Below, one piece after another: positions 1-7,750 of a DNA stretch of 52,047 nt. The translations under genes were made by a program, and so were the position numbers. Below the pieces are notes generated by a model, which saw nothing but the letters and a program-made list of their open reading frames with translations, did no database searches and had not been told where the DNA came from. Location of the stretch: the NCBI RefSeq assembly GCF_001748365.1, contig NZ_BDHH01000027.1, positions 1-52,047 on the forward strand, written 5' to 3'. Every line of letters begins with the position of its first letter. Position 1 is the first letter of the stretch. Origin of the DNA: Fusibacter sp. 3D3. GTDB taxonomy: Bacteria; Bacillota; Clostridia; Peptostreptococcales; Acidaminobacteraceae.

Positions 1-226
1 CACTTGAAATGCTATACTTCGGTGGAATTGCTAGCACCATATGAACATGATCTGGACACGCTGTTGCTTCCAATATTTCTACACCTTTTTGGTCACATAA
101 CTTTCTTAAAATTTTCCCTATATCACCTTTGATGTTTCCATAGATTACTTGTCTTCTATACTTTGGTGCAAACACCACGTGATATTTACAATTCCATTGA
201 GTATGTGCTAAACTGTTCTTATCCAT
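1..226 (-). CDS. tnpA: IS200/IS605-family transposase TnpA (Y1), N-terminal part, cut by window edge
   Basis: The minus-strand frame from the ATG at 224-226 reads MDKNSLAHTQWNCKYHVVFA followed by PKYRRQVIYGNIKGDIG, the conserved N-terminus of single-strand IS200 transposases (TnpA_REP superfamily). The metal-binding HUH-type motif region is present as DHVHMV. About 75 residues are visible; the C-terminal half with the catalytic Tyr lies outside the window. A strong AAGGAGG ribosome binding site precedes the ATG but is paired with an upstream complement (see next feature). No tnpB is seen on this side. Family assignment is secure; whether the element is intact cannot be judged. Confidence 0.93.
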   Translation of the reverse strand, partial: MDKNSLAHTQWNCKYHVVFAPKYRRQVIYGNIKGDIGKILRKLCDQKGVEILEATACPDHVHMVLAIPPKYSISS

Positions 227-233
227 TTCGGAT

Positions 234-287
234 CCTCCTTCTGAGCTAATAGGGTTGGCGAACCATTATTATTTTATCAGAAGGAGG
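234..287 (-). promoter_or_regulatory. RBS-sequestering inverted repeat in the tnpA leader
   Basis: On the plus strand CCTCCTTCTG (234-243) and CAGAAGGAGG (278-287) are perfect 10-bp complements. In the tnpA transcript the second arm is the ribosome binding site itself, so the leader can fold to hide it. IS200 elements are known to repress transposase translation with such a stem; here it is seen directly and the repression is inferred. Confidence 0.75.
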
Positions 288-319
288 TGCTATTTTGACT
301 CAAAGCTAAAGCTCTTTAG

Positions 320-342
320 AACCACCGGTAGAACCGGTGGTT
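320..342. repeat. IS200 left-end hairpin
   Basis: AACCACCGGT (320-329) and ACCGGTGGTT (333-342) form a perfect 10-bp stem with a 3-nt loop, followed by TTTTCTTTTT on the plus strand. It lies upstream of tnpA, where IS200-type elements carry the subterminal hairpin recognised by TnpA. It can also act as a terminator that shields the element from outside transcription. The exact element end is not resolved. Confidence 0.65.
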
Positions 343-389
343 TTCTTTTTACAATCATTGTCCGCCAAAACCTTGTTTTGACCGACCCG

Positions 390-446
390 TTTTCGTCTAA
401 CCGCTTAGAGCAGGCTGAACATTCCTGCCTCTAAGCTGGACGAAAA
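390..446. repeat. Long imperfect palindrome beside the IS200 end
   Basis: Arms TTTTCGTC (390-397) / GACGAAAA (439-446) continue inward with GCTTAGAGCAGG / CCTGCCTCTAAGC (one bulge). The whole 57-nt segment folds into one long stem with a 9-nt loop. It lies between the IS200 end and the next gene. It could be a terminator, a MITE-like element or a second element end; the sequence does not decide. Confidence 0.55.
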
Positions 447-506
447 CTAATGATATTAATAAGCAATTGTCATATATAGACACCGTTGTATTTAAAGGAG
501 ATTGAT

Positions 507-779
507 ATGTTTAGGCTCTGGGGACAAATAGTAAAGAAAAATAATATTGTTCAAAATTATGTTTTTGAGATGGATAATGAAGATTTGAGCTTTGAAAAAA
601 AGCTATTTAAGGGCATTGAAGATTTGTGCAACCGTTTTGATATTGCAAACCCAATTTGGATGCAGGATAACACATTGGGAATGAAACAAGTCAATAAGAC
701 GCGATTTAAAGCCCAACATTTCATTGAAGAGATTGATTTTGATTATTTTGAGATTGAATACCTTGTGGAGAAAGTATAA
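507..779 (+). CDS. Small hypothetical protein (90 aa)
   Basis: A 90-residue acidic cytosolic protein with no signal peptide or membrane segment. The start is set at the ATG of MFRLWGQIVKK because AAAGGAG lies 6 nt upstream; a longer reading from a TTG at 486 has no site. The sequence is rich in Asp, Glu, Phe and Ile and contains an NRFDIANPIWMQ segment. It resembles small conserved hypothetical proteins of Clostridia, but I do not recognise a named family. The gene stands alone between the palindrome and a convergent ferritin-like gene and shares the intergenic terminator at 871-906. Confidence 0.7.
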   Translation: MFRLWGQIVKKNNIVQNYVFEMDNEDLSFEKKLFKGIEDLCNRFDIANPIWMQDNTLGMKQVNKTRFKAQHFIEEIDFDYFEIEYLVEKV

Positions 780-870
780 TCTTAATCGCTTATCTAACAA
801 TAGGATTTTTTACATTATATGGGTTAAATAAAAAACTCGATTCCATAAAGTAAGATAATAACAAGGCAAA

Positions 871-906
871 AAAAGACACCCTACGAATGAGCATAGTGTG
901 TCTTTT
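871..906 (-). terminator. Intrinsic terminator of the ferritin-like gene
   Basis: AAAAGACACCCTA (871-883) pairs with TAGTGTGTCTTTT (894-906) with one mismatch. A run of A upstream gives a T-tract on the minus strand, just after the ferritin-like stop codon. The symmetric A/T flanks could also stop the convergent gene. Confidence 0.8.
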
Positions 907-919
907 CAAATTTTATTCT

Positions 920-1228
920 TTACTCTTTATTAAGTTTCTCTATTTCTTCTTCAACTTCTGCAGCTCCTTCAGCATAAAACTTTTCTTCATCAGGATCTAG
1001 CGCTTTAAGTAATCTTAAGAATTCTCCAGCATGAACTTTTTCTTCGTCTGCAATATCCTTTAATACTTCTATTGCGAGTTTGTTATCTGTTGATTCTGCT
1101 AATTGCATATAGAGCTGAATAGCTTCATACTCTGCAGCAATCATAAATCGTATAGCTCTTATTAATTCTTGGTCACTAATCTTACGATCTTTCTTAAGTC
1201 CAGAAAAGGGGTGTCCAAAATCAGGCAT
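920..1228 (-). CDS. Ferritin-like diiron protein (encapsulated-ferritin/rubrerythrin type)
   Basis: A 102-residue four-helix-type protein. The core AAEYEAIQLYMQLAEST followed by DIADEEKVHAGEFL shows the paired metal ligands (E-x-x-Y and E-E-x-x-H) of ferritin-like domains. Its short single-ferritin-motif layout resembles encapsulated ferritins and short rubrerythrin-like proteins (established family knowledge). The role is probably iron oxidation/storage or peroxide protection in an anaerobe. The start MPDFGHPF at 1228 is preferred because GGAGG lies 8 nt upstream; the in-frame ATG at 1243 has only poly-A before it. No encapsulin shell gene is visible. A decayed rubredoxin-like ORF and a flavin reductase lie upstream on the same strand, suggesting one oxidative-stress transcription unit. 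Confidence 0.8.
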   Translation of the reverse strand: MPDFGHPFSGLKKDRKISDQELIRAIRFMIAAEYEAIQLYMQLAESTDNKLAIEVLKDIADEEKVHAGEFLRLLKALDPDEEKFYAEGAAEVEEEIEKLNKE

Positions 1229-1270
1229 ATTCTTGTCCTCCATTTTTTTTTGATTTTGATTTTTTGCATT

Positions 1271-1381
1271 TTAATATTTGATAAATTTATCTCCAGATAC
1301 GCCACAAATGCTACATTTATCTGGAATTACTTTTTCTACGTTCCCGTAAACTGGGCATAAATAATAAAACACTTCTTCTGT
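1271..1381 (-). pseudogene. Decayed rubredoxin-like (rubrerythrin C-terminal type) ORF
   Basis: The minus frame after a TAG at 1382-1384 reads EEVFYYLCPVYGNVEKVIPD then KCSICGVSGDKFIKY and a stop. The C-P-x-x-G ... C-x-x-C spacing is that of a rubredoxin-like FeS4 knuckle, but the expected second cysteine of the first knuckle is Tyr (CPVY for CPVC). There is no ATG and no convincing ribosome binding site; the only possible start is a GTG at 1370-1372. It sits exactly between the flavin reductase and the ferritin-like gene. I infer a degraded electron-transfer module, although a very small functional protein cannot be fully excluded. Confidence 0.55.
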
Positions 1382-1421
1382 CTAATCAATATTTTCTAGT
1401 GCTAAATTATTCTATCTAAAA

Positions 1422-1913
1422 CTATATAAAATTGATCCTTGAAAAATCAATATTGCCCTCATTATCAATTAAATTTTCATTTGCATGAACATATTCAATT
1501 TTTCCTATGAACATCTCATGAGAACCCGTTATTACTGAATCCATGATTGTACACTCAATACAAACTGGACAATCTTTAAGAAGAGGTGCATTAACTTTTT
1601 TCCCATTCTCTAATTGAACATTTTTAAAAGCCAGTTTATCACCATCTCGTTTGCTATTCTTTCCTAAATAATCAAAGGTATCTTGATACTCTTTACCCAC
1701 TAAATTTACTACAAAACATCCCGATTCTTTAATGAGTTTGTGAGAATATCTAGAAGGTACTATGCCTACCATTACCATAGGAGGATCATAACTGCAATTA
1801 CCGCAATATGCAACTGCCAATACATTTTCTTCCCCATCTAATCCACGACAAGAAACCAATACTTTTGGTAATGGTTGAAGAGCTCCTTTTTTATTTGCCT
1901 CTTTTTTAGTCAT
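1422..1913 (-). CDS. Flavin reductase family protein (FMN-binding split barrel)
   Basis: A 163-residue cytosolic protein. The features LVSCRGLDGEENVLAVAYCG, SYDPPMVMVGIVPSRYS and CFVVNLVGKEYQDTFDYLG match the flavin reductase-like FMN-binding domain, which reduces or binds FMN and often feeds electrons to partner proteins. The start is the second codon (ATG, 1913), 7 nt after AAAGGAG. Family members are commonly around 190 residues, so the C-terminus ending in SRINFI may be slightly shortened. Downstream genes encode a rubredoxin remnant and a ferritin-like protein, consistent with an old O2/peroxide-reducing set. Confidence 0.85.
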   Translation of the reverse strand: MTKKEANKKGALQPLPKVLVSCRGLDGEENVLAVAYCGNCSYDPPMVMVGIVPSRYSHKLIKESGCFVVNLVGKEYQDTFDYLGKNSKRDGDKLAFKNVQLENGKKVNAPLLKDCPVCIECTIMDSVITGSHEMFIGKIEYVHANENLIDNEGNIDFSRINFI

Positions 1914-2195
1914 CACTATTCTCCTTTAGAATCCTTACTACAAAACCGTTTAAGATTGCAATTAATCATCCTTATACTATAAATATTCTATTGAATGGAT
2001 CTTTTCATCTCAAATAAAAGCATCACTTTAGCTTCTAATCATATACTAACTCTATAACAAACATATGTCAATAATTCTTATGACGTCTTTTTTTGATTTG
2101 CAAGATTTAATATTTGAACAAAGTTTTGGACGTGTCAAGAATTTTGTATAAAGATTCGAAAAACAACAAAATCTTAAAATACGCAATAAGATTAA

Positions 2196-2369
2196 GATGA
2201 GTATAGTATCCATGAAATTAACATTGAAGCATATGACAGATTGCTCTTACTAGGGGCAATGGATATTCGCGATGCAATAGAAGATAGAGAGATCATTCAA
2301 TTCATAAAAAATTTTATGACATCTCCTTTTGGTGTAAAATATGGTGAATTACATCACAAAGCCTTATGA
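2196..2369 (+). pseudogene. Short open frame without start, probable gene remnant
   Basis: The 516-nt gap at 1914-2429 holds one open plus-strand stretch after a TAA at 2193-2195. It reads DEYSIHEINIEAYDRLLLLG then AMDIRDAIEDREIIQFIKNF and ends at TGA 2367-2369. Composition looks protein-like, but there is no ATG near its beginning and no ribosome binding site. I do not recognise the family. The rest of the gap is AT-rich and shows nothing I can name. Confidence 0.35.
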
Positions 2370-2429
2370 TTATAAATCCTATTTGGAATATGCAGCACCG
2401 CCTTCCTTAACCCCTCATTTTACTTTAAG

Positions 2430-3395
2430 TTACTGCCGTACTGGTCTGATATACTTCCAAAACCGCTCTGGATCATGATAAACGTAAATTAACCTACCGG
2501 GAGAAGTATCCAAGCAATAACCCGTGCCTTCAAAATCAAAAGTTGCCATTGCCTTTTCCATCTTTTCCTCTAAACTGCGATTTTCCTGTTCATAATCGAA
2601 TGGTCCATGTTCAAAAACAATGTACTCGGCTTCTGGGACATCCATCATAAGCATTTGTGGTGGTATTTCGCCTTTATAATCAGAAGGCAGACGTACACCA
2701 TAACACTCTGTCCGTGGAAAACCCCAATCGCAGAGTCTGCCCTCTGGGTCATTGATGTATGCCATAATCTGACCACTACCACTGTTAACTTCACTCCCAC
2801 CAACGTCATCCAATTTTCCCTTGATACTATCGAGTAAGCCGCAAACGGTTTCGCAGTCTTGTCCCGGAATGAGACTTTGCTTTTGCCAAAAATCCCAATA
2901 CCCATTGCTCTCATCGTTTTTAATGTGCAAAAATTTGTGTGCGGGAATGGTTACAAAATAAATTTTAACATCCTCTGTAGATTTTATCATGCCGATCTCT
3001 CCAAATCCTAAAAAGTAGCGGTCAAAAGGGTTTATTTTTGTACGCAGAACGACAGGCTTAGGCTTTTTTCGGTATTCACTTGGCGTTACACCATATGTGC
3101 CCTTGAAAGCTCTGGTAAACGCTTCATGCGATGAAAATCCATAGTCAAAAGCAATATCCAAAATGCTATTTTCACTATCTCGAACCTGTTTTAGTGCAAA
3201 GGCTAATTTTCTATGCCGAAGATAATCCCTAAATTGCATCCCCGATATTTCTTTGAATTTTCTCGTCGTATGAAACTCGGAATAACCCAACCTGCGCGAA
3301 AGAGAACTTAGCGTCAAGGCTTCGTCATCATAATTTTTAATACATTGATCAATTTCATCAACGATTATTTGAATTTGCTTCTGCCACTCGTACAT
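2430..3395 (-). CDS. AraC-family regulator with GyrI-like effector domain
   Basis: A 321-residue transcription factor. Residues ~1-110 hold two helix-turn-helix motifs of AraC type (LSSLSRRLGYSEFHTTRKFK and ILDIAFDYGFSSHEAFTRAF, closing with the signature YGVTPSEYRK). Residues ~150-320 resemble the GyrI-like/SOUL small-molecule-binding domain (YGVRLPSDYKGE, EYIVFEHGPFDYE), as in Rob-type or BmrR-like activators. The start is set at ATG 3395, where GAGGTG lies 9 nt upstream, rather than the GTG at 3407. It is monocistronic; its target is unknown. Confidence 0.88.
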   Translation of the reverse strand: MYEWQKQIQIIVDEIDQCIKNYDDEALTLSSLSRRLGYSEFHTTRKFKEISGMQFRDYLRHRKLAFALKQVRDSENSILDIAFDYGFSSHEAFTRAFKGTYGVTPSEYRKKPKPVVLRTKINPFDRYFLGFGEIGMIKSTEDVKIYFVTIPAHKFLHIKNDESNGYWDFWQKQSLIPGQDCETVCGLLDSIKGKLDDVGGSEVNSGSGQIMAYINDPEGRLCDWGFPRTECYGVRLPSDYKGEIPPQMLMMDVPEAEYIVFEHGPFDYEQENRSLEEKMEKAMATFDFEGTGYCLDTSPGRLIYVYHDPERFWKYIRPVRQ

Positions 3396-3501
3396 GCTTT
3401 TATTCACCTCGCTTGACCACCCTATATTTATTATAAAGAAATGGAGAGATTCCTGCTTGATTTGACTTGCTGTTATTGCGGATTACATGATCCTGTTAAA
3501 A

Positions 3502-4278
3502 TTACTTTTGTTTCCAAACAGGCTCTCTTTTATTTAAAAATGCCTCTACACCTTCATGCGCATCTTCAGTTGTACAAAGTGTTGCAAAATGATTGTTTGT
3601 TAAATCCAACGCTTTTTTGAAATCCAAATCTTCCATTTTATAAAATGATTTTTTTCCAAGTTGGAGCGCTAAAGGACTTTTATTGGCTAATTTTCTTGCA
3701 TAGTTTAGCGTTTCTTCCTCTAAACTTTCTACTGGAACAATTTTATTGATAAGACCAATCCTCTGAGCTTCAAAAGCATCTATCAGTTCACCCATCATAA
3801 TTAATTCCAAGGTCTTTTTTCTACCCAAGCTTTTTAATAAGGGCACTGCTGGTCCCATACAAAATAAGCCTACATTGATGGCTGTAGCACCAAATTTAGC
3901 ATTTTCTGCTGCAATTGCGAGATCACATGCGGCCACAAGTCCAATGCCATTTGCAACTGCTATTTTCTGCACAGAGGCAATAACCGGTTTTCCCATACTC
4001 GCAATCGTTGTATTCATTTTTTCCATTAAGCCTACCCATTCTAAGTATTCCATATTGCTTTTGCCTTCTAAACCGTTTATATCTATTCCCGTGCAAAAAT
4101 TTTTCCCATTCGCATTAATAACAATGACATTTACACTCTTATCATTTTCAAATTCAATAAGTGCATGATTCAATTCTGTTGCAAGCGACACATTAAATGT
4201 ATTGTTAAATTCAGGTCTATTTAATGTAACGATGCCAATATTTTCATTTTTGCTCACAATAACACTTGTATACTCCAT
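3502..4278 (-). CDS. Enoyl-CoA hydratase/isomerase (crotonase) family protein
   Basis: A 258-residue cytosolic crotonase-fold enzyme. It shows NRPEFNNTFNVSL near the N-terminus, the NGKNFCTGIDI CoA-binding strand, GKPVIASVQKIAVANGIGLV forming the oxyanion hole region, and the LANKSPLALQLGKK C-terminal segment. Members hydrate or isomerise acyl-CoAs; the acidic residues that specify hydratase chemistry are not clearly both present, so substrate and reaction are open. The start is ATG 4278 with AAAGGAG 7 nt upstream; the TTG at 4296 lies before that site. It follows the S51 peptidase gene by 14 nt, so the two form an operon facing a WYL regulator. Confidence 0.88.
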   Translation of the reverse strand: MEYTSVIVSKNENIGIVTLNRPEFNNTFNVSLATELNHALIEFENDKSVNVIVINANGKNFCTGIDINGLEGKSNMEYLEWVGLMEKMNTTIASMGKPVIASVQKIAVANGIGLVAACDLAIAAENAKFGATAINVGLFCMGPAVPLLKSLGRKKTLELIMMGELIDAFEAQRIGLINKIVPVESLEEETLNYARKLANKSPLALQLGKKSFYKMEDLDFKKALDLTNNHFATLCTTEDAHEGVEAFLNKREPVWKQK

Positions 4279-4292
4279 CTTAACACTCCTTT

Positions 4293-4901
4293 TCAATTAA
4301 CAACCTTAACATGGTCACCCTCAACAACAACAGCCTGATTATTGCTAATGGGATACAATGTCAAGCTATTTGTATATTCTATTATAATCTTTTCTACCGC
4401 TTTTTTAAAAGGTGAATTTAAATAATGAGGTACAATGCAGAAATTGATAGCACCTAGTGCCGAGTAATCCCCATTCAATTCTAACGCATACGCTGGATTG
4501 TCCATATGTTTTGCATATTCAATATTTTTTGAAATAATCATGGAGCCTGCAGATGCACCTATATACATTTTGTTTTTTTGTATATGCTCCAAAATCATTT
4601 GATCTGCTCCGGATCGTTTTAATTCTTGAAGCAGAAAAAAAGTATTCCCCCCTTCAACAAAAATACAATCACAGGCATTAATTTTTGCTTGAATTTCTGC
4701 GGTTTCTTCAATGGATACATCCAGCTCCTCAACAATAAATCCAAGTTTTAAAAGTGCATTTTTATCCGCTTTGACATAAAATTTAACTTTTTCGACCTTA
4801 CTCGCCGTGGTGATAAAGACAACTTTTTGCCCTTCACATTGCATATACTTTGTAAGTAAGGGTGCCACGCGTTTAAAATATGCTGCTAAGAATAGTTTCA
4901 T
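4293..4901 (-). CDS. S51-family peptidase/type 1 glutamine-amidotransferase-like (peptidase E) protein
   Basis: A 202-residue alpha/beta protein with the S51 hallmarks: IFVEGGNTFFLLQEL (residues ~79-93) and the nucleophile elbow IGASAGSMI with Ser117. A later VPHYL may carry the His. Peptidase E cleaves N-terminal Asp-X dipeptides; distant relatives are cyanophycinases. AAAGGAG precedes the ATG. Together with the enoyl-CoA hydratase it forms a two-gene leftward operon; the functional link between the two is not obvious. A divergent WYL regulator shares the promoter region. Confidence 0.85.
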   Translation of the reverse strand: MKLFLAAYFKRVAPLLTKYMQCEGQKVVFITTASKVEKVKFYVKADKNALLKLGFIVEELDVSIEETAEIQAKINACDCIFVEGGNTFFLLQELKRSGADQMILEHIQKNKMYIGASAGSMIISKNIEYAKHMDNPAYALELNGDYSALGAINFCIVPHYLNSPFKKAVEKIIIEYTNSLTLYPISNNQAVVVEGDHVKVVN

Positions 4902-4939
4902 TTTCTTTCTCCTTTATTTTTTATAGCTTAATTATACTA

Positions 4940-4970
4940 TTAAATGGTATCATTATATGACACCGTTTAA
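4940..4970. promoter_or_regulatory. Palindromic operator between S51/crotonase operon and WYL regulator
   Basis: TTAAATGGTATCA (4940-4952) and TGACACCGTTTAA (4958-4970) form an inverted repeat matching at 11 of 13 positions around a 5-nt centre. It lies in the 87-nt divergent gap, so it is the likely binding site of the adjacent regulator (inference). Confidence 0.65.
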
Positions 4971-4988
4971 TAAAAAGAGGTATGTTCT

Positions 4989-5945
4989 ATGAAAAAATCA
5001 GAAAGATTAAATGATATGATGATCTATTTAAATGGTAAAAACACTTTTAACTTAAAAGATCTTATCTATAAGTATCACATTTCAAAAAGCACTGCTCTGC
5101 GGGATATACAATCTCTTGAAGAAATCGGAATGCCCATTTATTCACAGTCAGGTCGAAATGGATTTTATGGTATTCTACCCAACCGGCTCTTGTCTCCCAT
5201 TGTATTCAACGTTGATGAAATGTATGCGCTTTATTTTGCAATGCTAACACTCGTCGATTATCAAACAACGCCTTTTCACTTATGTACTCAAACACTAAAA
5301 AATAAGTTTGAACTGTGCTTGTCTAATGAAAAAGTACACCAACTTCGGAAGATGGAAGACATCCTAAGCATGGGCGTAATCAAGCATTTTAATGAAAGTA
5401 AATGTTTAAAAGATATTTTGACTTTTGCGATAGAAAACAAGGTCTGTGAAGTGACCTATATGAAGGATTCTCTATCTCAGATTCTCTTTGTGCAATTTTT
5501 TGATATCTCTTCTTCATTCGGGCAATGGTATTCGACTGCTTACAATTTTCAGTCCCAAAAACCCATCGTATTGCGTTGCGACAAAGTCGTGGCGGTAAAG
5601 GAATCCTCGCAATATGTAGCCAAAAATCATATAGAATTTGAAAAGACCAACGAACGGATTCACAAAAGTATCAATGCGATTGATTTCGTAGTAGAAACCA
5701 CCCAGAAGGGGGTAGATCATTTTCATAAAGAAAATTATCCATCCATGAAACTTGAGATCAACAACGGTCGATTTTTTATCAACGGTTTTTACAACCCAGA
5801 AGAAGAGCGTTTTATTACAAACTATTTTATCACATATGGCAAGCAGATACTTTCAATAACGCCAGATGTCTTAAAATATAGCATCCTAAAAACTTTGAGC
5901 GGACTTGATTCTTATTATCGTCAACTGAATACGGTTGTGTTGTAA
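4989..5945 (+). CDS. HTH/WYL-domain transcriptional regulator (YafY type)
   Basis: A 318-residue regulator. The N-terminal HTH_11 reads FNLKDLIYKYHISKSTALRD then IQSLEEIGMPIYSQSGRNGF, the typical YafY-like arrangement. The middle and C-terminal parts (~residues 140-315) match a WYL-type ligand-sensing region, with GQWYSTAYNFQSQKPIVLRC standing where the W-Y-L strand normally sits. An AGAGGT site precedes the ATG. It is divergent from the S51/enoyl-CoA hydratase operon and probably controls it through the palindrome at 4940-4970. The ligand is unknown. Confidence 0.85.
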   Translation: MKKSERLNDMMIYLNGKNTFNLKDLIYKYHISKSTALRDIQSLEEIGMPIYSQSGRNGFYGILPNRLLSPIVFNVDEMYALYFAMLTLVDYQTTPFHLCTQTLKNKFELCLSNEKVHQLRKMEDILSMGVIKHFNESKCLKDILTFAIENKVCEVTYMKDSLSQILFVQFFDISSSFGQWYSTAYNFQSQKPIVLRCDKVVAVKESSQYVAKNHIEFEKTNERIHKSINAIDFVVETTQKGVDHFHKENYPSMKLEINNGRFFINGFYNPEEERFITNYFITYGKQILSITPDVLKYSILKTLSGLDSYYRQLNTVVL

Positions 5946-6034
5946 GACTTCAAAGGCAAACAAGGTTTACTGCCTCTGAAGGTGTTTCAAAAAGTGTCTG
6001 ACTCGATTTGTACGAGAAACGATTTTCACAAGAA

Positions 6035-6073
6035 AAAACCCACTAAATGGCATCTACACATTCAGTGGGTTTT
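6035..6073. terminator. Bidirectional terminator hairpin, copy A of a shared palindrome
   Basis: AAAACCCACT (6035-6044) pairs with AGTGGGTTTT (6064-6073), flanked by A-rich and T-containing sequence, between convergent genes. Its loop region (AAATGGCATCTACACATTC) closely matches the hairpin at 47018-47052. Confidence 0.8.
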
Positions 6074-6084
6074 CGCAGTTATGG

Positions 6085-7494
6085 TCAGTTTCTGCTGATA
6101 ATGGTTTCGACCAGTTCATTTTCTCCAAGTTCCCCATGATTGTTATAATAGTCCATCAAGATTGTGCCAACCTTTTCGTCTCCCCCTTGTTGCTTTAGAT
6201 AGAGCAGTAATTTTTTGTTTAGCCCTTGAGAATGCAAGTACGGGGTATTCTCCAAAAGTTGCGCCAAACTGTTGAAAGTCAGGTAGTAGTGTGCGGCCTC
6301 CATGTCTTTTGCAGCGTTAATAATGTTTTTCTGTACCAGATTGTCTTTTATACTTTCGTTGATATTAAAATGATCCTCAATTTCAAAGGTATAATCTTTT
6401 GTTGAAATCGCAAATTGTGTATTCTCTTCCCATCCATTATAAAGCTGAATACCGTTATCAGGGTAATTGATACGGCTGAACAATACAATTTTGCCTCTTG
6501 CTTCATCAAGTGTCGGGATAACTTTGCTTTTTAAAAATAATTCTGTGTATTTTTCCATTATCATGCGAAATGCGTCACTGATTTCCCCGTCTTCTGCCTT
6601 CACACTCATCAGAATTGTCTCCTTTTTGAAGTCATGTAAGTAATGGTTACACCAATCTAACACTTGTCTAAAGCTGAGCTCACAACGAGAGTAAGGACCA
6701 TGAAACAACATCAACGAATGATTGACGTATTTTAGGCGGATGTCTAAAAAGCGGATGCCATGATACAATTGTGCCCTAATCGAAAAATTTTGGCATCGTG
6801 CCAAACCCATATTTGGAATTTTTATTCCAAGAGGGCGATATTCTGTGGCAGGAAGCTGGACAAGTTTTGTTCCAGAATCGTGTGTACCCGGTATGGAAAG
6901 TTGGCTAAGCTTGAGCGCCCCATTCAGATTTGCCATCCAGTTGGGTTGAATCTTTTCGACGGATTTGACTTCGTATGTGTTTACCGCATTTCCGCCTCTT
7001 CTTATCATAGCGCAATAGTAAGTGCCGTCATCTGCCTTACCAATGGCATGAACACAATTATTATCATTTGTATTAAAACAATTACGGCCACCAAACCACC
7101 AATTGTTGCGTCCCGACGTGTTCCCTTGTGCAATAGCAATATTTTCAAACTCAATGGTGGTCTCCGTACCCAAGGCATACAGATTTTTCAGTTTTATTCG
7201 CAATATGCCCAGAAAAGCAAAATTCAACTCGTCAGCCGAGTGACCAAAGGTTGAATTGTCTATCGTAATATTTCTGTTCAACCAATCAGCGACCTCTTTT
7301 GATGCTTTGCGCCCCACCTGAAAATTAAGCTTTCCATCTGATGAAAAATTGTATAGGTTACCTGATCTACTCTTTTGCTTAGGATCTTGGCCCTCCGTTA
7401 TGCTGCATGAGCTGATTCTATATGTACCGTTTACCAAAGTGAAATTTGCCTTTGAACCACAAGAAAAATAAACCTCATTATCATGATATTTCAT
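6085..7494 (-). CDS. PI-PLC X-domain protein with extra N-terminal domain and no signal peptide
   Basis: A 469-residue protein. Residues ~185-420 match bacterial phosphatidylinositol-specific phospholipase C: LSIPGTHDSGTK (His205 with following Asp), GIRFLDIRLK, LMLFHGPYSR (second His ~265), DEARGKIVLFSRINYP and the final ILMDYYNNHG strand. Such enzymes cleave phosphatidylinositol by acid-base catalysis using the two histidines. Residues 1-180 form an additional Asn/Cys-rich region of unknown type. Family enzymes are normally secreted, but no hydrophobic leader is present, and the start is well supported by GGAAGGAG 7 nt before the ATG. Location and substrate are therefore uncertain. It stands alone and shares a terminator with the convergent WYL gene. 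Confidence 0.85.
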   Translation of the reverse strand: MKYHDNEVYFSCGSKANFTLVNGTYRISSCSITEGQDPKQKSRSGNLYNFSSDGKLNFQVGRKASKEVADWLNRNITIDNSTFGHSADELNFAFLGILRIKLKNLYALGTETTIEFENIAIAQGNTSGRNNWWFGGRNCFNTNDNNCVHAIGKADDGTYYCAMIRRGGNAVNTYEVKSVEKIQPNWMANLNGALKLSQLSIPGTHDSGTKLVQLPATEYRPLGIKIPNMGLARCQNFSIRAQLYHGIRFLDIRLKYVNHSLMLFHGPYSRCELSFRQVLDWCNHYLHDFKKETILMSVKAEDGEISDAFRMIMEKYTELFLKSKVIPTLDEARGKIVLFSRINYPDNGIQLYNGWEENTQFAISTKDYTFEIEDHFNINESIKDNLVQKNIINAAKDMEAAHYYLTFNSLAQLLENTPYLHSQGLNKKLLLYLKQQGGDEKVGTILMDYYNNHGELGENELVETIISRN

Positions 7495-7689
7495 CTCAAA
7501 ACTCCTTCCATTCGTTAAATAATTTTATTGCCTTGATTGTTTACTCTAATTTTCTCTAAGTAGCATATGCAAGAGCCATTGCCAAAGGACTACATCAAAC
7601 AAAGTCATTGCATCTCGCATGACATAGGTTTAGCGTAGCAGAAAATTTGTGTTTTGTGCGGGGTATCAAGAATTCTTGATTGCAAACGG

Positions 7690-7725
7690 CCTTTTTTATT
7701 GCCTTTTTTATTGCCTTTTTTATTG
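7690..7725. repeat. Three exact tandem copies of a 12-bp unit
   Basis: CCTTTTTTATTG occurs three times head to tail with no mismatch. It lies in the 310-nt gap between the PI-PLC-like gene and the upstream lipoprotein gene, just past the latter's terminator. Length could vary by slippage. The remainder of the gap shows only an AT-rich leader for the PI-PLC gene. Confidence 0.9.
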
Positions 7726-7750
7726 CGTTTCGTCTTCAGAAATAAAATGA

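Noticed and set aside
603-800. Minus-strand ORF opposite the small hypothetical protein
   Set aside because: No ribosome site and composition unlike a protein; overlaps a better-supported plus-strand gene.
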